DNA of 64,000 bases from positions 1,810,501-1,874,500 of the forward strand of contig NC_059541.1 of NCBI RefSeq assembly GCF_905220415.1, written 5' to 3'. A model generated the notes under the pieces. That model saw only the letters and a program-made list of their open reading frames with translations. It was not told where the DNA came from and ran no database searches. Below are positions 36,001 through 44,384 of this stretch, in pieces. Position 1 is the stretch's first letter. Every line of letters begins with the position of its first letter. The translations under genes were made by a program, and so were the position numbers. This DNA is from Colias croceus (Eukaryota; Arthropoda; Insecta; Lepidoptera; Pieridae).

Positions 36001-38337
36001 ATAAAAAAAAAATCATAAACAGTGAAGTTTAACGTAATAAAAGCATAATAATGTTTTCATCCTATAAACTTGATTTGGATTGAGGTAAACATATCAGCTC
36101 ATTAATAAAGCCCGTGTGATGTTATTGATTTTAAACTAAAGGTAATTTAATATCACACCCAAAGCCACAGTGATATAAACAAATTAAATCATTGCAAACG
36201 TTTCTTCCTCTTGTAAAAGAAACGATGGAAATTCCATAATAACAGGTTTTTATTTGTCACCAATAATTATAAATATGCAACGAATCTCTTTGAAATTCAG
36301 TGAACAGCATAAGTACATAGAAAAAACTATGAACCGATTCATTTGTGTTAAAATGTATATTTTATGATATAATAGGTACTAATTTCTTTCAATGCTTATA
36401 ATTTATTGTGTATCGCAATTGGGCCGATTAAACGAGCCGTTTCTGCGTAAAATACTAACAAATATACATCCAGTTCACTATTATGACTGACTTACGTACG
36501 TATTATTGAGCCCCGAGCGGCCAGATCGGGCCACGACAAAATAAATTTTATATTGTGTCTCTGATTCCGGGGGCTGTGTTATTAATGCTATTTGTAGTAA
36601 ACTTGAAACAATACGTTCTCAAATTTAAATAACCCTATCTCAACAAATCATCAATCCAATGAATTCAAATTGAAATCTTTAAATCCATCTCAATGGCCAA
36701 GTCAAACAGTAAATGGTGTCGATTATATTTGAACAATCAATTCTGTGATTAAATCAAAACAAGCTTAGGGAAGATTTCGCTTAAGTATATTTCCAATTAA
36801 TGTTAATTTCTATCTATTGAATTAGGATATTTATTGTTTAATTTGTCCAAGTATTAATGTTTTAGTTTGGAGATCAAATTCTAATTTAAAGGTTATGTGT
36901 ATAGTTATTAGTTCTTCTGCGTAAATATAAATCTAGATACCTACAGTAAGAATTAAAGACTTTCTGATTAAACTCAAACATTTATTTATTTAATTGGACT
37001 TCTTCTAGAAGCGCCTTTGAAGTAGTTTTATCATTTACCACTGTAAAATCATTAAAGTCGATGAAAGCACTTTGCTTTAGCATATTTTCATTTTTCATCT
37101 ACCCTATTTATCTTCACCCTGTATATCACACCTAATACTAAAAGGTACATGAACAAATAACTTTTAACATAAACATTGCATCAATGTTATCAATGACTAG
37201 CTGCGCCCCGCGGTTTCACCTGCGTGGCTCCGCTTCTGTTGGTCTTAGCCTGATGATATACAGCCTATTATTCTTTCAGCCTTCCTCGATAAATGGGCTA
37301 TGGGATAAATTTTTAAAATTGGACCACCAATTCCTGAGATTAGCGCGTTCAATCAAACAAAGAAACAAGCTCTTCAGCTTTATAATAATAGATTTAACTT
37401 CCATCATACTAAACTTTACAGATTACATTTTTACCAACAATGATATTGATTTAAACGCAAGCTTCTATAATAGAATCTATGAAATAACACCCCATAATCT
37501 TTAAAGTCTGATAACCTATTCCACTTACAAAATATTACTATCACAATTCTTACACGTCAAATGCGATTTCACATATTGTCCAATTTACGTAACACGATAA
37601 TCTCTCTACTAAATGCGTTTCCGTTAAACATCGAAGGAATTATGTTAAATCCGTTCCGATTTGTAACTGAATTGAATATTATGGTCATAATATAGGGCAT
37701 TGAGTTTAGAGTATATGGACGTAATTGTTGTTATTTGTGAGGTTGTACTTTTCTATTGTTTGACCTTTACACATTTTTATCTTTACTTGCATCGTGAAAT
37801 ACATAATTTGGTTACAAATAGACAAACGATTTTATTACTATTAAAAGATTGTCTAGGTATATTTAAAAAAAATGTACTTCGTATCAATAATTTATTGATA
37901 ATGCTATTACTACTAGCATTTTTTTTTTTTTTATTTTTTTTTTTATTCAAGATTAGGCAAGCATTTGACCATCGCTTCGCCTGATGGAAAGCGATAAGCA
38001 TGGTCTAGGATGGAACATGCTGACCTAATAGATGCCTATTCACTTTTCTTTTGAATAAGTCCAGATTATAATTATAAGGAAACACGCAGGCCGGAAGATT
38101 GTTCCATTCCCTACTGGTAGGTACGCACGAGAAAGGAAGAAGCGTTCTTTCGGTCAATTTTATAGTTAAATAACACGGACTTATGATCAGAGAAAACGGT
38201 GGTGATGTGAAATAAGAGCTAATTTATTTAAAGTAATTAATACTGTTCTAATTATTTTATTTGTTCCAGGTTCGACCATCTATTCAGCTTTGTCGATCAT
38301 ATTCATGCCTGTCATTGCACAGATCTGTTTATCATAG
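17651..38337 (+). CDS. Beat-like two-Ig-domain, probably GPI-anchored cell-surface protein (5' exons missing, five exons spliced)
   Basis: Joining 17651-18013, 26500-26617, 32878-33047, 35552-35623 and 38270-38337 gives one open frame of 262 residues ending at TAG, with intron phases 1, 1, 2, 1, 1. Domain 1 (residues 5-120) has Cys27, Trp42 in VKWFF, the SGDYTC motif with Cys102, and sequon N33-D-T. Domain 2 (121-216) has Cys142 and Cys197 and sequons N131-K-T and N152-L-T. A Thr/Pro/Ala linker (217-240) precedes a hydrophobic C-terminus ending at the stop, as in a GPI signal. Beat proteins bind Sidestep-type receptors in insect axon guidance and synapse choice; that role here is inferred from family resemblance. 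The signal peptide must lie in an upstream exon. A different insect two-Ig family is possible. Confidence 0.75.
18848..19448. mobile_element. Harbinger-like MITE with TTA target duplication
   Basis: TTA at 18845-18847 and 19449-19451 flanks ends starting GGCCCTTCT(C/G)CCATTA, followed inward by ACGATAC on both sides. A TTA duplication with GGCC-type ends is the PIF/Harbinger signature. The interior is unusually GC-rich for the region and keeps a 139-codon open frame (18833-19252) with no recognisable transposase motif, which I treat as chance. It sits in intron A-B. Confidence 0.72.
20580..20845 (+). repeat. Worn tandem repeat, about 90-bp units
   Basis: Three degenerate units share GA(A/T)CTGG, GAAATTTGGC or AAAATTTAAC, ATAGTC and TTATCTCAAA(G/A)GCT in the same order, starting near 20586, 20686 and 20775. 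This is an old dispersed repeat type and does not code. Confidence 0.5.
21140..21167 (+). repeat. tRNA-Val-like 5' half (fragment)
   Basis: GTTTCCTTGGTATAGTGGTT resembles the 5' half of insect tRNA-Val, including an A box at TGGTATAGTGG. After position 21167 the sequence turns AT-rich, with no anticodon stem, T-loop or acceptor partner. It is therefore a pseudogene or SINE head, not a working tRNA gene. Confidence 0.45.
21582..21947 (+). mobile_element. tRNA-derived SINE with (TGA)n tail
   Basis: Pol III box A (TGGCTCAGTGG near 21626) and box B (GGTTCGAGACC near 21671) are followed by a body with GGAAAACATCGTGAGGAAAC and TCCCAGCAGTGGGA. The element ends in GGGCTGATGATGATG microsatellite. ATAGTCTTGAAT occurs at 21582-21593 and 21936-21947 as a likely 12-bp target duplication. 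Body and tail are of the type common in lepidopteran SINEs. An open minus-strand frame with a run of His through this region is simply the (ATC)n tail. Confidence 0.85.
23548..23739 (-). repeat. Dispersed repeat, CTAGCTGCTCCGCGCGG type, minus copy
   Basis: On the minus strand it starts ACTAGCTGCTCCGCGCGGTT and passes through GTGGCTCCACTCCTGTTGGT, CCTCGATAAATGAGCTATCT, AATTTTTCAAATCGGACCAG and TTAGCGCGTTCAAAC to TTCAGCTTTATAATATTAGT. It has the same block order as the copies at 25633, 37196, 48432 and 60890. Confidence 0.8.
25579..25613 (+). repeat. SINE 3' fragment
   Basis: TGTACCCTCATAGAAAGCAC followed by CAGCAGTGGG matches the 3' part of the SINE at 21582-21947 (TACCCTCATAGGAGGCCC..CAGCAGTGGG). 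It is a short relic. Confidence 0.5.
25633..25788 (+). repeat. Dispersed repeat, CTAGCTGTGCTCCG type
   Basis: It carries the blocks CTAGCTGTGCTCCGAGGTTT, GCTCCGCTCCTGTTG, GATTAGCGCGTTCAAAC and CTTCAGCTTTATAATAATAG. It is shorter than the 60890 copy because of an internal deletion around the GATAAATGGGC block. Confidence 0.75.
26500..26617 (+). CDS. Ig gene exon B: first half of second Ig-like domain
   Basis: The acceptor CATTGCAG ends at 26499 and the donor GTGAGT starts at 26618. The exon is 118 nt, entering in phase 1 and leaving in phase 2. It encodes VPETNFRLIQNKT, then the strand-B cysteine in VNVICAADG, then FPAPNLTL. It is clearly more GC-rich than the flanking intron. An overlapping minus-strand frame at 26478-26930 is an antisense shadow. 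Confidence 0.82.
26628..26907 (+). repeat. Direct duplication flanking the MITE
   Basis: Intron sequence at about 26628-26674 (ATTGTGAGAGGATG..TTGCTGAAACATAAAGAAAC) recurs at about 26850-26907 (ATTGTGGAAGGATG..AGCTGAAACATAAAGAAAC) on the other side of the 26680-26836 element. The offset of the shared 3' block is 233 bp. Confidence 0.65.
26680..26836. mobile_element. Tc1/mariner-like MITE with TA target site
   Basis: The ends are (T/C)AGTACGATTCAAACTTAA and its inverted copy, flanked by TA at 26678-26679 and 26837-26838. The 157-bp element has a GC-rich core and no coding capacity. CAGT ends with TA duplication fit Tc1/mariner MITEs. It lies 62 bp past exon B, between two copies of a host-side duplication. 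Confidence 0.75.
27137..27193. repeat. Small hairpin
   Basis: CATGTGAAGCTCAT (27137-27150) and ATGAGCTTCACATG (27180-27193) form a perfect 14-bp stem with a 29-nt loop. Confidence 0.7.
29079..29312 (+). repeat. Dispersed repeat, CTAGGTTTCCGCCCGCGG type
   Basis: Blocks CATAGTTCCCGTTCC, GTGGGATTTCCGGGA, AGTAGCCTATGTCCTTTCTC, AATTGGTTCAG, GTAACAGACAGACAG and TTTCGCATTTATAATATTAG occur in the same order as at 40133-40375, and in worn form at 61344-61563. Confidence 0.8.
29444..29508. repeat. AT-rich perfect hairpin
   Basis: AGAGTATCTATTTAATAATATA at 29444-29465 pairs exactly with 29487-29508 (22-bp stem, 21-nt loop). It is a possible relic of a tiny foldback element. Confidence 0.65.
29748..29900 (+). 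repeat. Worn dispersed repeat fragment
   Basis: AAAACCGCCTTCAAA, GCCATCAAAATCGGTTCATC and GATCCCTTTTTTTGAAAC are phrases of a common lepidopteran dispersed repeat. The boundaries are unclear. Confidence 0.4.
32878..33047 (+). CDS. Ig gene exon C: second half of second Ig-like domain
   Basis: The acceptor TTCTTCTAG ends at 32877 and the donor GTAAGG starts at 33048. The exon is 170 nt, entering in phase 2 and leaving in phase 1. It encodes RLDGVAHRLKLVNGRYS, the strand-F cysteine in AEFICTLRIP and the domain end KEAIYYP. The frame reads on into the intron for only a dozen codons. A 62-bp copy of its 3' end follows at 33121. Confidence 0.85.
33048..35551 (+). other. Intron C-D (about 2.5 kb)
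   Basis: GTAAGG donor and GTTCTCAG acceptor. It contains the partial copy of exon C near its start. An open frame at 33276-33548 and small frames at 33665-34028 have no recognised domain. Confidence 0.7.
33121..33182 (+). repeat. Tandem partial copy of the 3' end of exon C
   Basis: These 62 bases align without gaps to 32994-33055, offset by 127. There are two differences: TAT to TGT (Tyr to Cys in the exon frame) and, at the splice donor, CAG|GTAAGG to CAG|GCAAGG. No acceptor or full exon precedes it, so it is a pseudo-exon fragment, although GC donors followed by AAG can work in animals. Confidence 0.88.
35552..35623 (+). CDS. Ig gene exon D: Thr/Pro/Ala linker
   Basis: The acceptor TTCTCAG ends at 35551 and the donor GTAATT starts at 35624. 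The 72-nt exon is phase 1 at both ends and encodes GPISTTPEMPTAADMQLAAA and a following VGSR. This is a low-complexity stalk between the Ig domains and the C-terminal signal. Because 72 nt is a multiple of three, the exon could be skipped without a frameshift. Confidence 0.72.
35828..35966 (+). repeat. LINE 3'-end-like dispersed repeat, copy 1
   Basis: AACATTTATTTATTCAATTA, GACTTCTTCTAGAAGCAC, CATTTACCACCGATTC and GACAAGAAACTC form the block order of a dispersed 3'-end repeat found in many Lepidoptera. It shares its first half with 36968-37045. Confidence 0.55.
36968..37045 (+). repeat. LINE 3'-end-like dispersed repeat, copy 2 (short)
   Basis: CAAACATTTATTTATTTAAT, GGACTTCTTCTAGAAGCGCC and CATTTACCACTG match the first half of 35828-35966. 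Confidence 0.55.
37196..37392 (+). repeat. Dispersed repeat, CTAGCTGCGCCCCGCGG type
   Basis: Full block order: CTAGCTGCGCCCCGCGGTTT, CTCCGCTTCTGTTGGTCTTA, CCTTCCTCGATAAATGGGC, GATTAGCGCGTTCAA and TTCAGCTTTATAATAATAG. An open frame through it (37184-37504) is not a gene. Confidence 0.8.
37918..38170 (-). repeat. LINE 3'-UTR fragment in antisense
   Basis: A poly-T run (37918-37947) is followed by GATTAGGCAAGCATTTGACC, TCGCCTGATGGAAAGCGATA and ATGCCTATTCACTTTTC. This is the antisense of a common lepidopteran non-LTR element tail, with the T-run as its poly(A). It is truncated at its far end. Confidence 0.6.
38270..38337 (+). CDS. Ig gene exon E: C-terminal hydrophobic tail and stop
   Basis: The acceptor GTTCCAG ends at 38269 and the exon enters in phase 1. 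It encodes STIYSALSIIFMPVIAQICL and a last Ser before TAG at 38335-38337. The hydrophobic stretch runs right to the stop, with small residues (GSRGST) before it, as in a GPI-attachment signal; there is no cytoplasmic tail. A possible donor CAAGAG|GTAATT at 38356/38357 would place the stop 19 nt before a splice site. Confidence 0.72.
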
Positions 38338-38545
38338 ACCAGACGCCGTTCAAGAGGTAATTATGACTAAAATATACAATTTTTTTATATAATCAAAATA
38401 TTTTAATACTTGATGTAGCTTGTAATTATAAATTTTTAGTTTTTATAAAACTTCCTTTTATTTTTTAGTGTGTTTACAACAATTAATGAAATGAATTGAC
38501 AATGAAATGAAATACGTATGTAAAAATATTGTATTTTTATTTCTT

Positions 38546-38710
38546 ACTAGTGGTCCGCCCCAGCTTCGCCCGTGGTGCATGTTTACGTTTTCTCTACATA
38601 AAATCCATCCTCGTACTTCAAGAAATATAATAAAAAAAGAATTATCGAAATCGGTTCAGCCGTTCTCGAGTTATGCGCTTACCAACACATTTTGCGATTC
38701 ATTTTTATAT
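38546..38710 (+). repeat. Dispersed repeat, ACTAGTGGTCCGCCCC type
   Basis: It matches 13218-13292 in its first 75 bases, then continues with ATCGGTTCAGCCGTTC, GAGTTATGCGCTTACCAACA and TTTTTATAT. It is the better preserved 3' half of this repeat type. An open frame through it (38507-38725) is not a gene. Confidence 0.78.
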
Positions 38711-39802
38711 GTGGGGATGGTGTAAATAAAAAGCCGAAATCGCCCAATCGATTTATTTCCCAGACACCGGTTACATATCAAAAATACATTTCAACAATCC
38801 TCCATTACAATTACATCGTACCCCAAAAAAAACACAGTCAAGTCATAGACAACATAGATCGTTCTACAGTCTACAGATAACATATCCACAGATTAAATAA
38901 TAGAAAAGCACAGACTAAAAATAAAAGTAGTTATGAAATACAATCTTAATTATTTATCCTATTCCCACATATAAGTTTTTTTATATATAAGTTCGTTACA
39001 CTCATATTATTTTCTTTCCTATCTTCTTCGTTCAAGAATTTATTTCGTTCCACTACTATTATAAAGTACCTACAAAAAGAGTCATATTTTACCCTTATTT
39101 ATTATACGTTCAATATGTGCCCATATTTATATCTTGATTAATAACACACCATTAATTAAACAAGAATCGCGGAGTTGAGCAAAACTTGCGGCTAATGACG
39201 TCACGATTGAGGCCAACATGAGTGTCACAATTAGCAATGATTGAACACTAAACTTGCCCCAATTTGTATGCAAACACTGCTTTTTTAGATGTAACACTAT
39301 CTATAATTTTTTTTTATACAATTAAAGAATATATTAATAGTAAAAGTTAAATAGTATTGACAAGAGCTGATATAAATTGGTATGTTTCATAGTAAAACTT
39401 AGAATATCAAACGATTGAAGTATCCAACCTTTATTAAAACAGACTAATAATATAAAGTAGTTGTTTCCAATATTTGTCTTTTAATTACTTTGTCTGTAAC
39501 AACAAGACTTCAAATTTAAACAAGAAAAATATGTATTAAAAATATGTCATATGCAATATAGGTACCTACTTACTCATTTTAATATATTAATTTTAATAAC
39601 GGTCATTTTCATTTCATTGTCAATTCGATTCCCAAATTAAATAGTTTGCTTATAAATAAGCGACAATTCACTTTGGTTTTTACAAAATGTTATTAATTAA
39701 TATTCCTTGAAAATTTTATCGATTCAAGTCAGACATTAAAAGAAGTATCTTTTTCTTTTACAACACAGATATCGTGACATTAAATAATTTTTCTAATTGC
39801 AG
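38711..39802. other. AT-rich sequence, no gene seen
   Basis: Downstream of the Ig-gene stop; no exon or repeat recognised apart from simple AT runs. Confidence 0.4.
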
Positions 39803-40137
39803 GTTTTTCGCAGCTGAGGTTTCGATCTCTAGCCATTTCCAAAGGCGGTGTCTAAAATTAAATGTATTTAGATAATTCACAAACTTATTGATGTATAAAT
39901 TTTCGTTACAATATAGTGGAAATCGCAATTTATGTTTGTAATATACTTTTTAGGTGTATTTAGTGTTTCTTTATAGATAAATGTTTCACCAAAGGAATTT
40001 ATTGTTTTAAATGTTTAGTAGATATGACGAGGATGTTCAATTTAGATAATTATTAGAAGCTGTTTAAAGGGTTCCATAACAAAATGTATAAGTAGTATTC
40101 AAATGTTCATGTTTAAGTGAATTTTATAATAAACTAG
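39803..40137 (+). other. Candidate alternative last exon or 3'-UTR exon of the Ig gene
   Basis: TTTTTCTAATTGCAG ends at 39802, a good acceptor. Entered in phase 1 from exon D it would read GFSQLRFRSLAISKGGV and stop, giving a tail without a hydrophobic anchor. Entered from the donor at 38357 it would be 3' UTR. AATAAA at about 40129-40134 could serve as the poly(A) signal. There is no proof of use. Confidence 0.3.
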
Positions 40138-40375
40138 CTTTCAACCCCCGGCTTCGCCCGCGCAGTCAAATAAAAACCCGCATAGTTCCCGTTCCTGTGG
40201 GATTTCCGGGATAAAAACTATCTATGTCCCGGGGTAAGTAGCCTATGTCCTTTCTCGGGTATCAAAATATCTCTATACCAAATTTCATGCAAATTGGTTC
40301 ATTAGTTAAGGCGTGATTGAGTAACAGACAGACAGACAGAGTTACTTTCGCATTTATAATATTAGTAGATATGGA
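40133..40375 (+). repeat. Dispersed repeat, CTAGCTTTCAACCCCCGG type
   Basis: The block order is the same as at 29079-29312, with a small internal duplication (ATCTATGTCCCGGGG before TAGCCTATGTCC). It ends TTTCGCATTTATAATATTAG. Confidence 0.8.
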
Positions 40376-40493
40376 TTCATAAGTTTCTTCATATAAAGTT
40401 TATACATAACTATGACTAGACTTATGTTAGAAGCTTTGTGATTTATATTCATATTAGAAAAGTTGCATTATAGTATGGGAAAATTAATTTATT

Positions 40494-41958
40494 CAGATCG
40501 AATAATTCGTGTAGTTTTGAAAGTTGCTACAGTTATTCCTAAAGATGTCCAGATGAATATACTAAAAGCCCCCGAGGGAGGGACACAAGCCGGCGGCGGG
40601 GGAGGGGGGGAAAGGTCTCTTTTTCAAGGTTTTTGCTTGTAACTCGAAATTTTTTTCATAATATATCTTTAGTGACTTCTACATTAATTATCTACATTAA
40701 ATTTCCTATAAATTACGTCTCAACATTTTTACTGTACGATCAATACTTTAGGAGATACAGAGTATTAAAGGTAAGAAAAATAAGAAACAACATAGTTTTA
40801 CAAATTTTAATTATAAAAAGAAATAACATCTTTTTTTGCACGAGTATGCCGACTTATTAGTCAAATTGTGTTTCATCTTCGTCATCTTTATCACTAACAT
40901 CGATAGGGGGTCCATTAGTACAAGCTCCTAGGCAGCCGTTACAGATAAGACTACACATAATGCCCGCTTTTCGGCAACTGCATTTTCCGGAACATCCACT
41001 TTTACATCGGCAAAAAATTGAATTTAACAACGCTTCAGGAGCAGGAGGATCCAAGGTCGTGATTGGTTCTAAGTATCCATCGACTCTTCGCTTCCAACCC
41101 CATATTTCAGGAGGCAGTTGGTTCCCAAGCCACTCCTGTACTTGATGGAATACTCTATAGGCGTGATATTTTGCTGACCCTTTGGTAGGGGGGAGGGAAG
41201 AAAGATCCGGTTTGGGCTTGGTACAAGATTTCAGAAAAACTGTGAATCGATGTCTGTTGATCTCAGACTGAGTACAGGGCGCTCGGTATACTGCAAGAAA
41301 CATTTTTTCTCCGGCTTCTGCTATAACCTCCTGAGTTGACGTTGGGTCATAAAATACAGTTGCTGTTTCCTTTAGTAACGGCTTTTGATCAAAAATCTTG
41401 ATAATTGATGTTTTTCCCTTCCTGTAAATAGCTGAGGTTGTATCACACCCACTGAAACTATGCAGAAAGAGAATAGAATCACAAAATGAATGTTTTTGAA
41501 GTTCTTGGGAGGAAAATATTTTGGTTTCCACTTTTCCTATTCCTGGTTTGACAAAAAATATTTCTTTTTGCTTTTGCAGTTGCTATGCGGCGAGGCAAAC
41601 AGCGAGAATCTTTGTAGCGCGACTTATCTATCATCTTAGTCAAGTCAAGTACCTATAACGATGTTGTTTCTTATTTTTATCACCTTAAGTACTATGTATC
41701 TCCTAAAGTATTGATCGTACGGTAAAAATGTTTAGACGTAATTTATAGGCAATTTAATGTTAATAATTAATGTAGAAGTCACTAAACAGATATTATGAAT
41801 AATTTTCGAGTTAAAGTCAAAACCTTGAAAAAGAGACCTTTCCCCCCCTCCCCCACCGCAGGCTTGTGTCCCTCCCTCGAGGGCTTTTAGTATATTCATC
41901 GGGACACCTTTAGGAATAACTGTAGTAACTTTCAAAACTACACGAATTATTCGATCTG
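40494..41958. mobile_element. 1.47-kb long-TIR element carrying a CXC-protein gene fragment
   Basis: Arms of about 300 bp (40494-40797 and about 41660-41958) are inverted copies with scattered differences. From outside in they read CAGATCGAATAATTCGTGTA, AGTTATTCCTAAAG, CCCGAGGGAGGGACACAAG, AAAGGTCTCTTTTTCAAGG, ATCAATACTTTAGGAGATAC and AAGAAACAACAT. Between them lies a minus-strand reading frame. The outer edge may extend further, because both flanks contain ATTCAGA. No target duplication could be fixed. This is a DNA transposon derivative of uncertain superfamily. Confidence 0.82.
40857..41582 (-). pseudogene. C-terminal fragment of a FEN-like/CXC-domain protein, inside a transposon
   Basis: The minus-strand frame is open from just after a TAG at 41583-41585 to TAA at 40857, 241 residues, with no N-terminus and no convincing start. 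Near its beginning is FLHSFSGCDTTSA followed by RKGKTSIIKI, which resembles the GCD..GIG..KA helix region of FEN/PIN-type nucleases. Near the end is a cysteine-rich FCRCKSGCSGKCSCRKAGI block with further Cys to GACTN, like Tesmin/TSO1 CXC zinc motifs, then an acidic tail. Proteins with this pair of features recur in arthropod genomes as repeats. It is probably the 3' remnant of the parent element's gene, or a captured gene piece. Confidence 0.7.
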
Positions 41959-44097
41959 ATCGACGATTCTGAATCTAATTTGCTGTGGCTATTATTTATA
42001 TTTTCTTTGCTAAGAATAAGCCTTTTATACCAGCTTCGGCTTTATTTATTTTTCATGAACCCAAGACATTTTATTTCTACAACTACTAAAAAGGAAAATG
42101 TTCTAACTAACAAAAACTCTACTAGAATCTTCAATAGCTTCAAAGGCTTCACAATATAAATTACATTGTAAATTCCTCGTCATATTCACTAAGCAAGAGC
42201 TTATACGACTTATGTATTTATCGTGTTAGTTATCGAATTGTACAGCTCTATTTCATAATTTATCGACATTTTCAAAGTATTTTTCTTATCGATATTAATT
42301 ATTAAGTGTACATAATGATTGTATAAACAGTAGGGTTAGTTAAGGGCCTAAGCTTAAGGCTTAATTGATGGATAATATATTTATATATTAATATATAATG
42401 TGAGGTTCAAAATATTCCCAATTATTACATTTTAAATAATTCTGAAAAAAAAAAACCTATTTGTTTGATTTTATTATTATCAGTGTTTAATAAATGCAAA
42501 GTTTAAATAAATAAAATAAAACTTAAAACAACAGCAAACGTGGAAATCTGTATGGAATGTATCTGACATGTGTTATAAATAGTTTGTCTGTTTCTAATAT
42601 AAATAACGCTTTGAGTAAAAATTATTAAATATTCAATTATTTATTTCATAGAAATTGTGAAGCTTGTTTGAACAATGCAATGGATATTCAATGTTATTGG
42701 AATTGTATTCCATGGTTTATAATATAGAAAATATAAAATATAATACTTTTAGTAGATTTCTTAACCTTGAAATGAGTGTTAAAATTTATGTCTTTAGTAT
42801 TTTTTGGGTTTAAGTTCTATGGATGTAAAAATTAAATACTTTTTAACGGATTTTACATGGATTTATTAATTACGTTCCAAAAATTTAACAGCAAGCATGG
42901 ACGGACTTCGTCTGCCTGTAAAATGTTAAAAAGTATTTAATTTCGCAACAATAGAATTTATTTATTATGTTTGTGTTTTCTTAACGCCTTACTCAGCATA
43001 TTTAAATATAAATGATGTATTGTATGGAAAATATACCAAAGTTTTTGAAGAATGTGATTAAAAAAGTACAGTCAGCAACGAAATGTGAACAAACCAAATA
43101 AACGAAAATGTAAAAATTAGTCTAACTTCTACGCTTCATATGAATGCAATTCATAATTAGATAATATATAATGACGGAAGAAAGTGAAAATGCTGTAAGT
43201 AACATTTTTATTTATTAATTTATGTAAAGAAATAAGACAAAAATTACTCAGTTATAATTAAGAGCTATTATTTCATAATTGAAGTAAAAACGAACAACTG
43301 AAGCGATGTTTTTTTTTTTTATTTATCACAAGGTGCTTCGTTCACTTTTTATTTGAATGTTCGTAAAAAACCTTTGAATAATATTTTTTAGCTTTAAATA
43401 AAGTTAAAGCTAAAAGCATACAACAGCAATTTCGCTTTTTTCCATAAAACAATTTAAAAGTTTAAACGTGGATAATCCACTTAAATGAAATTAAAACGAT
43501 ATACGTATATATTATGTACAAATAATATAATATTTGTTTTTAAAAAGGGGTAATTCCCTACACAGGGTAACCAATTACCTTGAGTTTTGTTATCAATTGT
43601 ATTTATATGACAATATTATGTCTTATGATTCGCCCTTATTCATAAAAAAGTATGTATTTGAAATTGTAATAACTAATATAAATTATCCTAGAAAATAAAT
43701 AAATTCCTTTAAAAGTTTAAAGGTAACATCGATTAAAAATTTAAAACTATGTCTAAAATCCACTCAAAATCAATGTCTTTATATAAACCCTGAATAGAAC
43801 AAATTCACATAATTTAAGTAATACAGTTGTATATTTATTTATATAAACTAATATAATTTATAAGTAAATGCATCCATATTGAACAATCACACTCATAGAA
43901 TCCGATTGTTGTGTAACTTTAAGCTCGCTTTGCTGCGGTCTTACTAAATCTGTTCTTTTATTATGTGTTCATATTATTATTATTTACTTATAGTAAAATT
44001 ACATATTTAAATAAAGACATATTATGCTTAATAAGAAAACTAGATTGAAATCAACTTGATTTTTTTTTGCTACGTTCAAGTGAACAACAATTTTAAC
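41959..44097. other. Gene-free stretch
   Basis: Strongly AT-rich. No supported gene, splice-flanked exon or clear repeat. Confidence 0.45.
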
Positions 44098-44202
44098 ATA
44101 AATTTATAAAGAATAGAAAAAATTCGACCACGAGGCGGGACTCGAACCCGCATCCTGTTTCCCGCCTCGTGATCAATTTTTTTCTATTCTTTATAAATTT
44201 AT
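44098..44202. repeat. 105-bp hairpin with tRNA T-arm-like core
   Basis: Arms 44098-44139 and 44161-44202 (42 bp each) are inverted copies with very few mismatches, running from ATAAATTTATAAAGAATAG inward to CACGAGGCGGG. The 21-nt loop carries ACTCGAACCCGC. On the minus strand the arm-loop junction reads GCGGGTTCGAGTCCCGCCTC, a Pol III box B with a T-stem, but there is no A box or acceptor partner. Confidence 0.75.
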
Positions 44203-44384
44203 ATTTATAAAGCATTTGAATGCCATAAAAACAAAAAAAAAAAAAATATTAAATTCAACAATTTCAACGTTTATTGGATTGTATTTTATGTTACGTTAAA
44301 ATATAGAGCTTCAGTTATTATTTTAAATTTATATTCAATTAATTATTATGTTGTTTTTAACGTCTTCGTGTCGTACGGTCTACT

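Larger units (their letters stand above)
35624..38269 (+). other. Intron D-E (about 2.6 kb)
   Basis: GTAATT donor and TTGTTCCAG acceptor. It contains two LINE 3'-end-like fragments, a CTAGCTG-type repeat and an antisense LINE 3'-UTR piece. No gene was seen. Confidence 0.68.
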
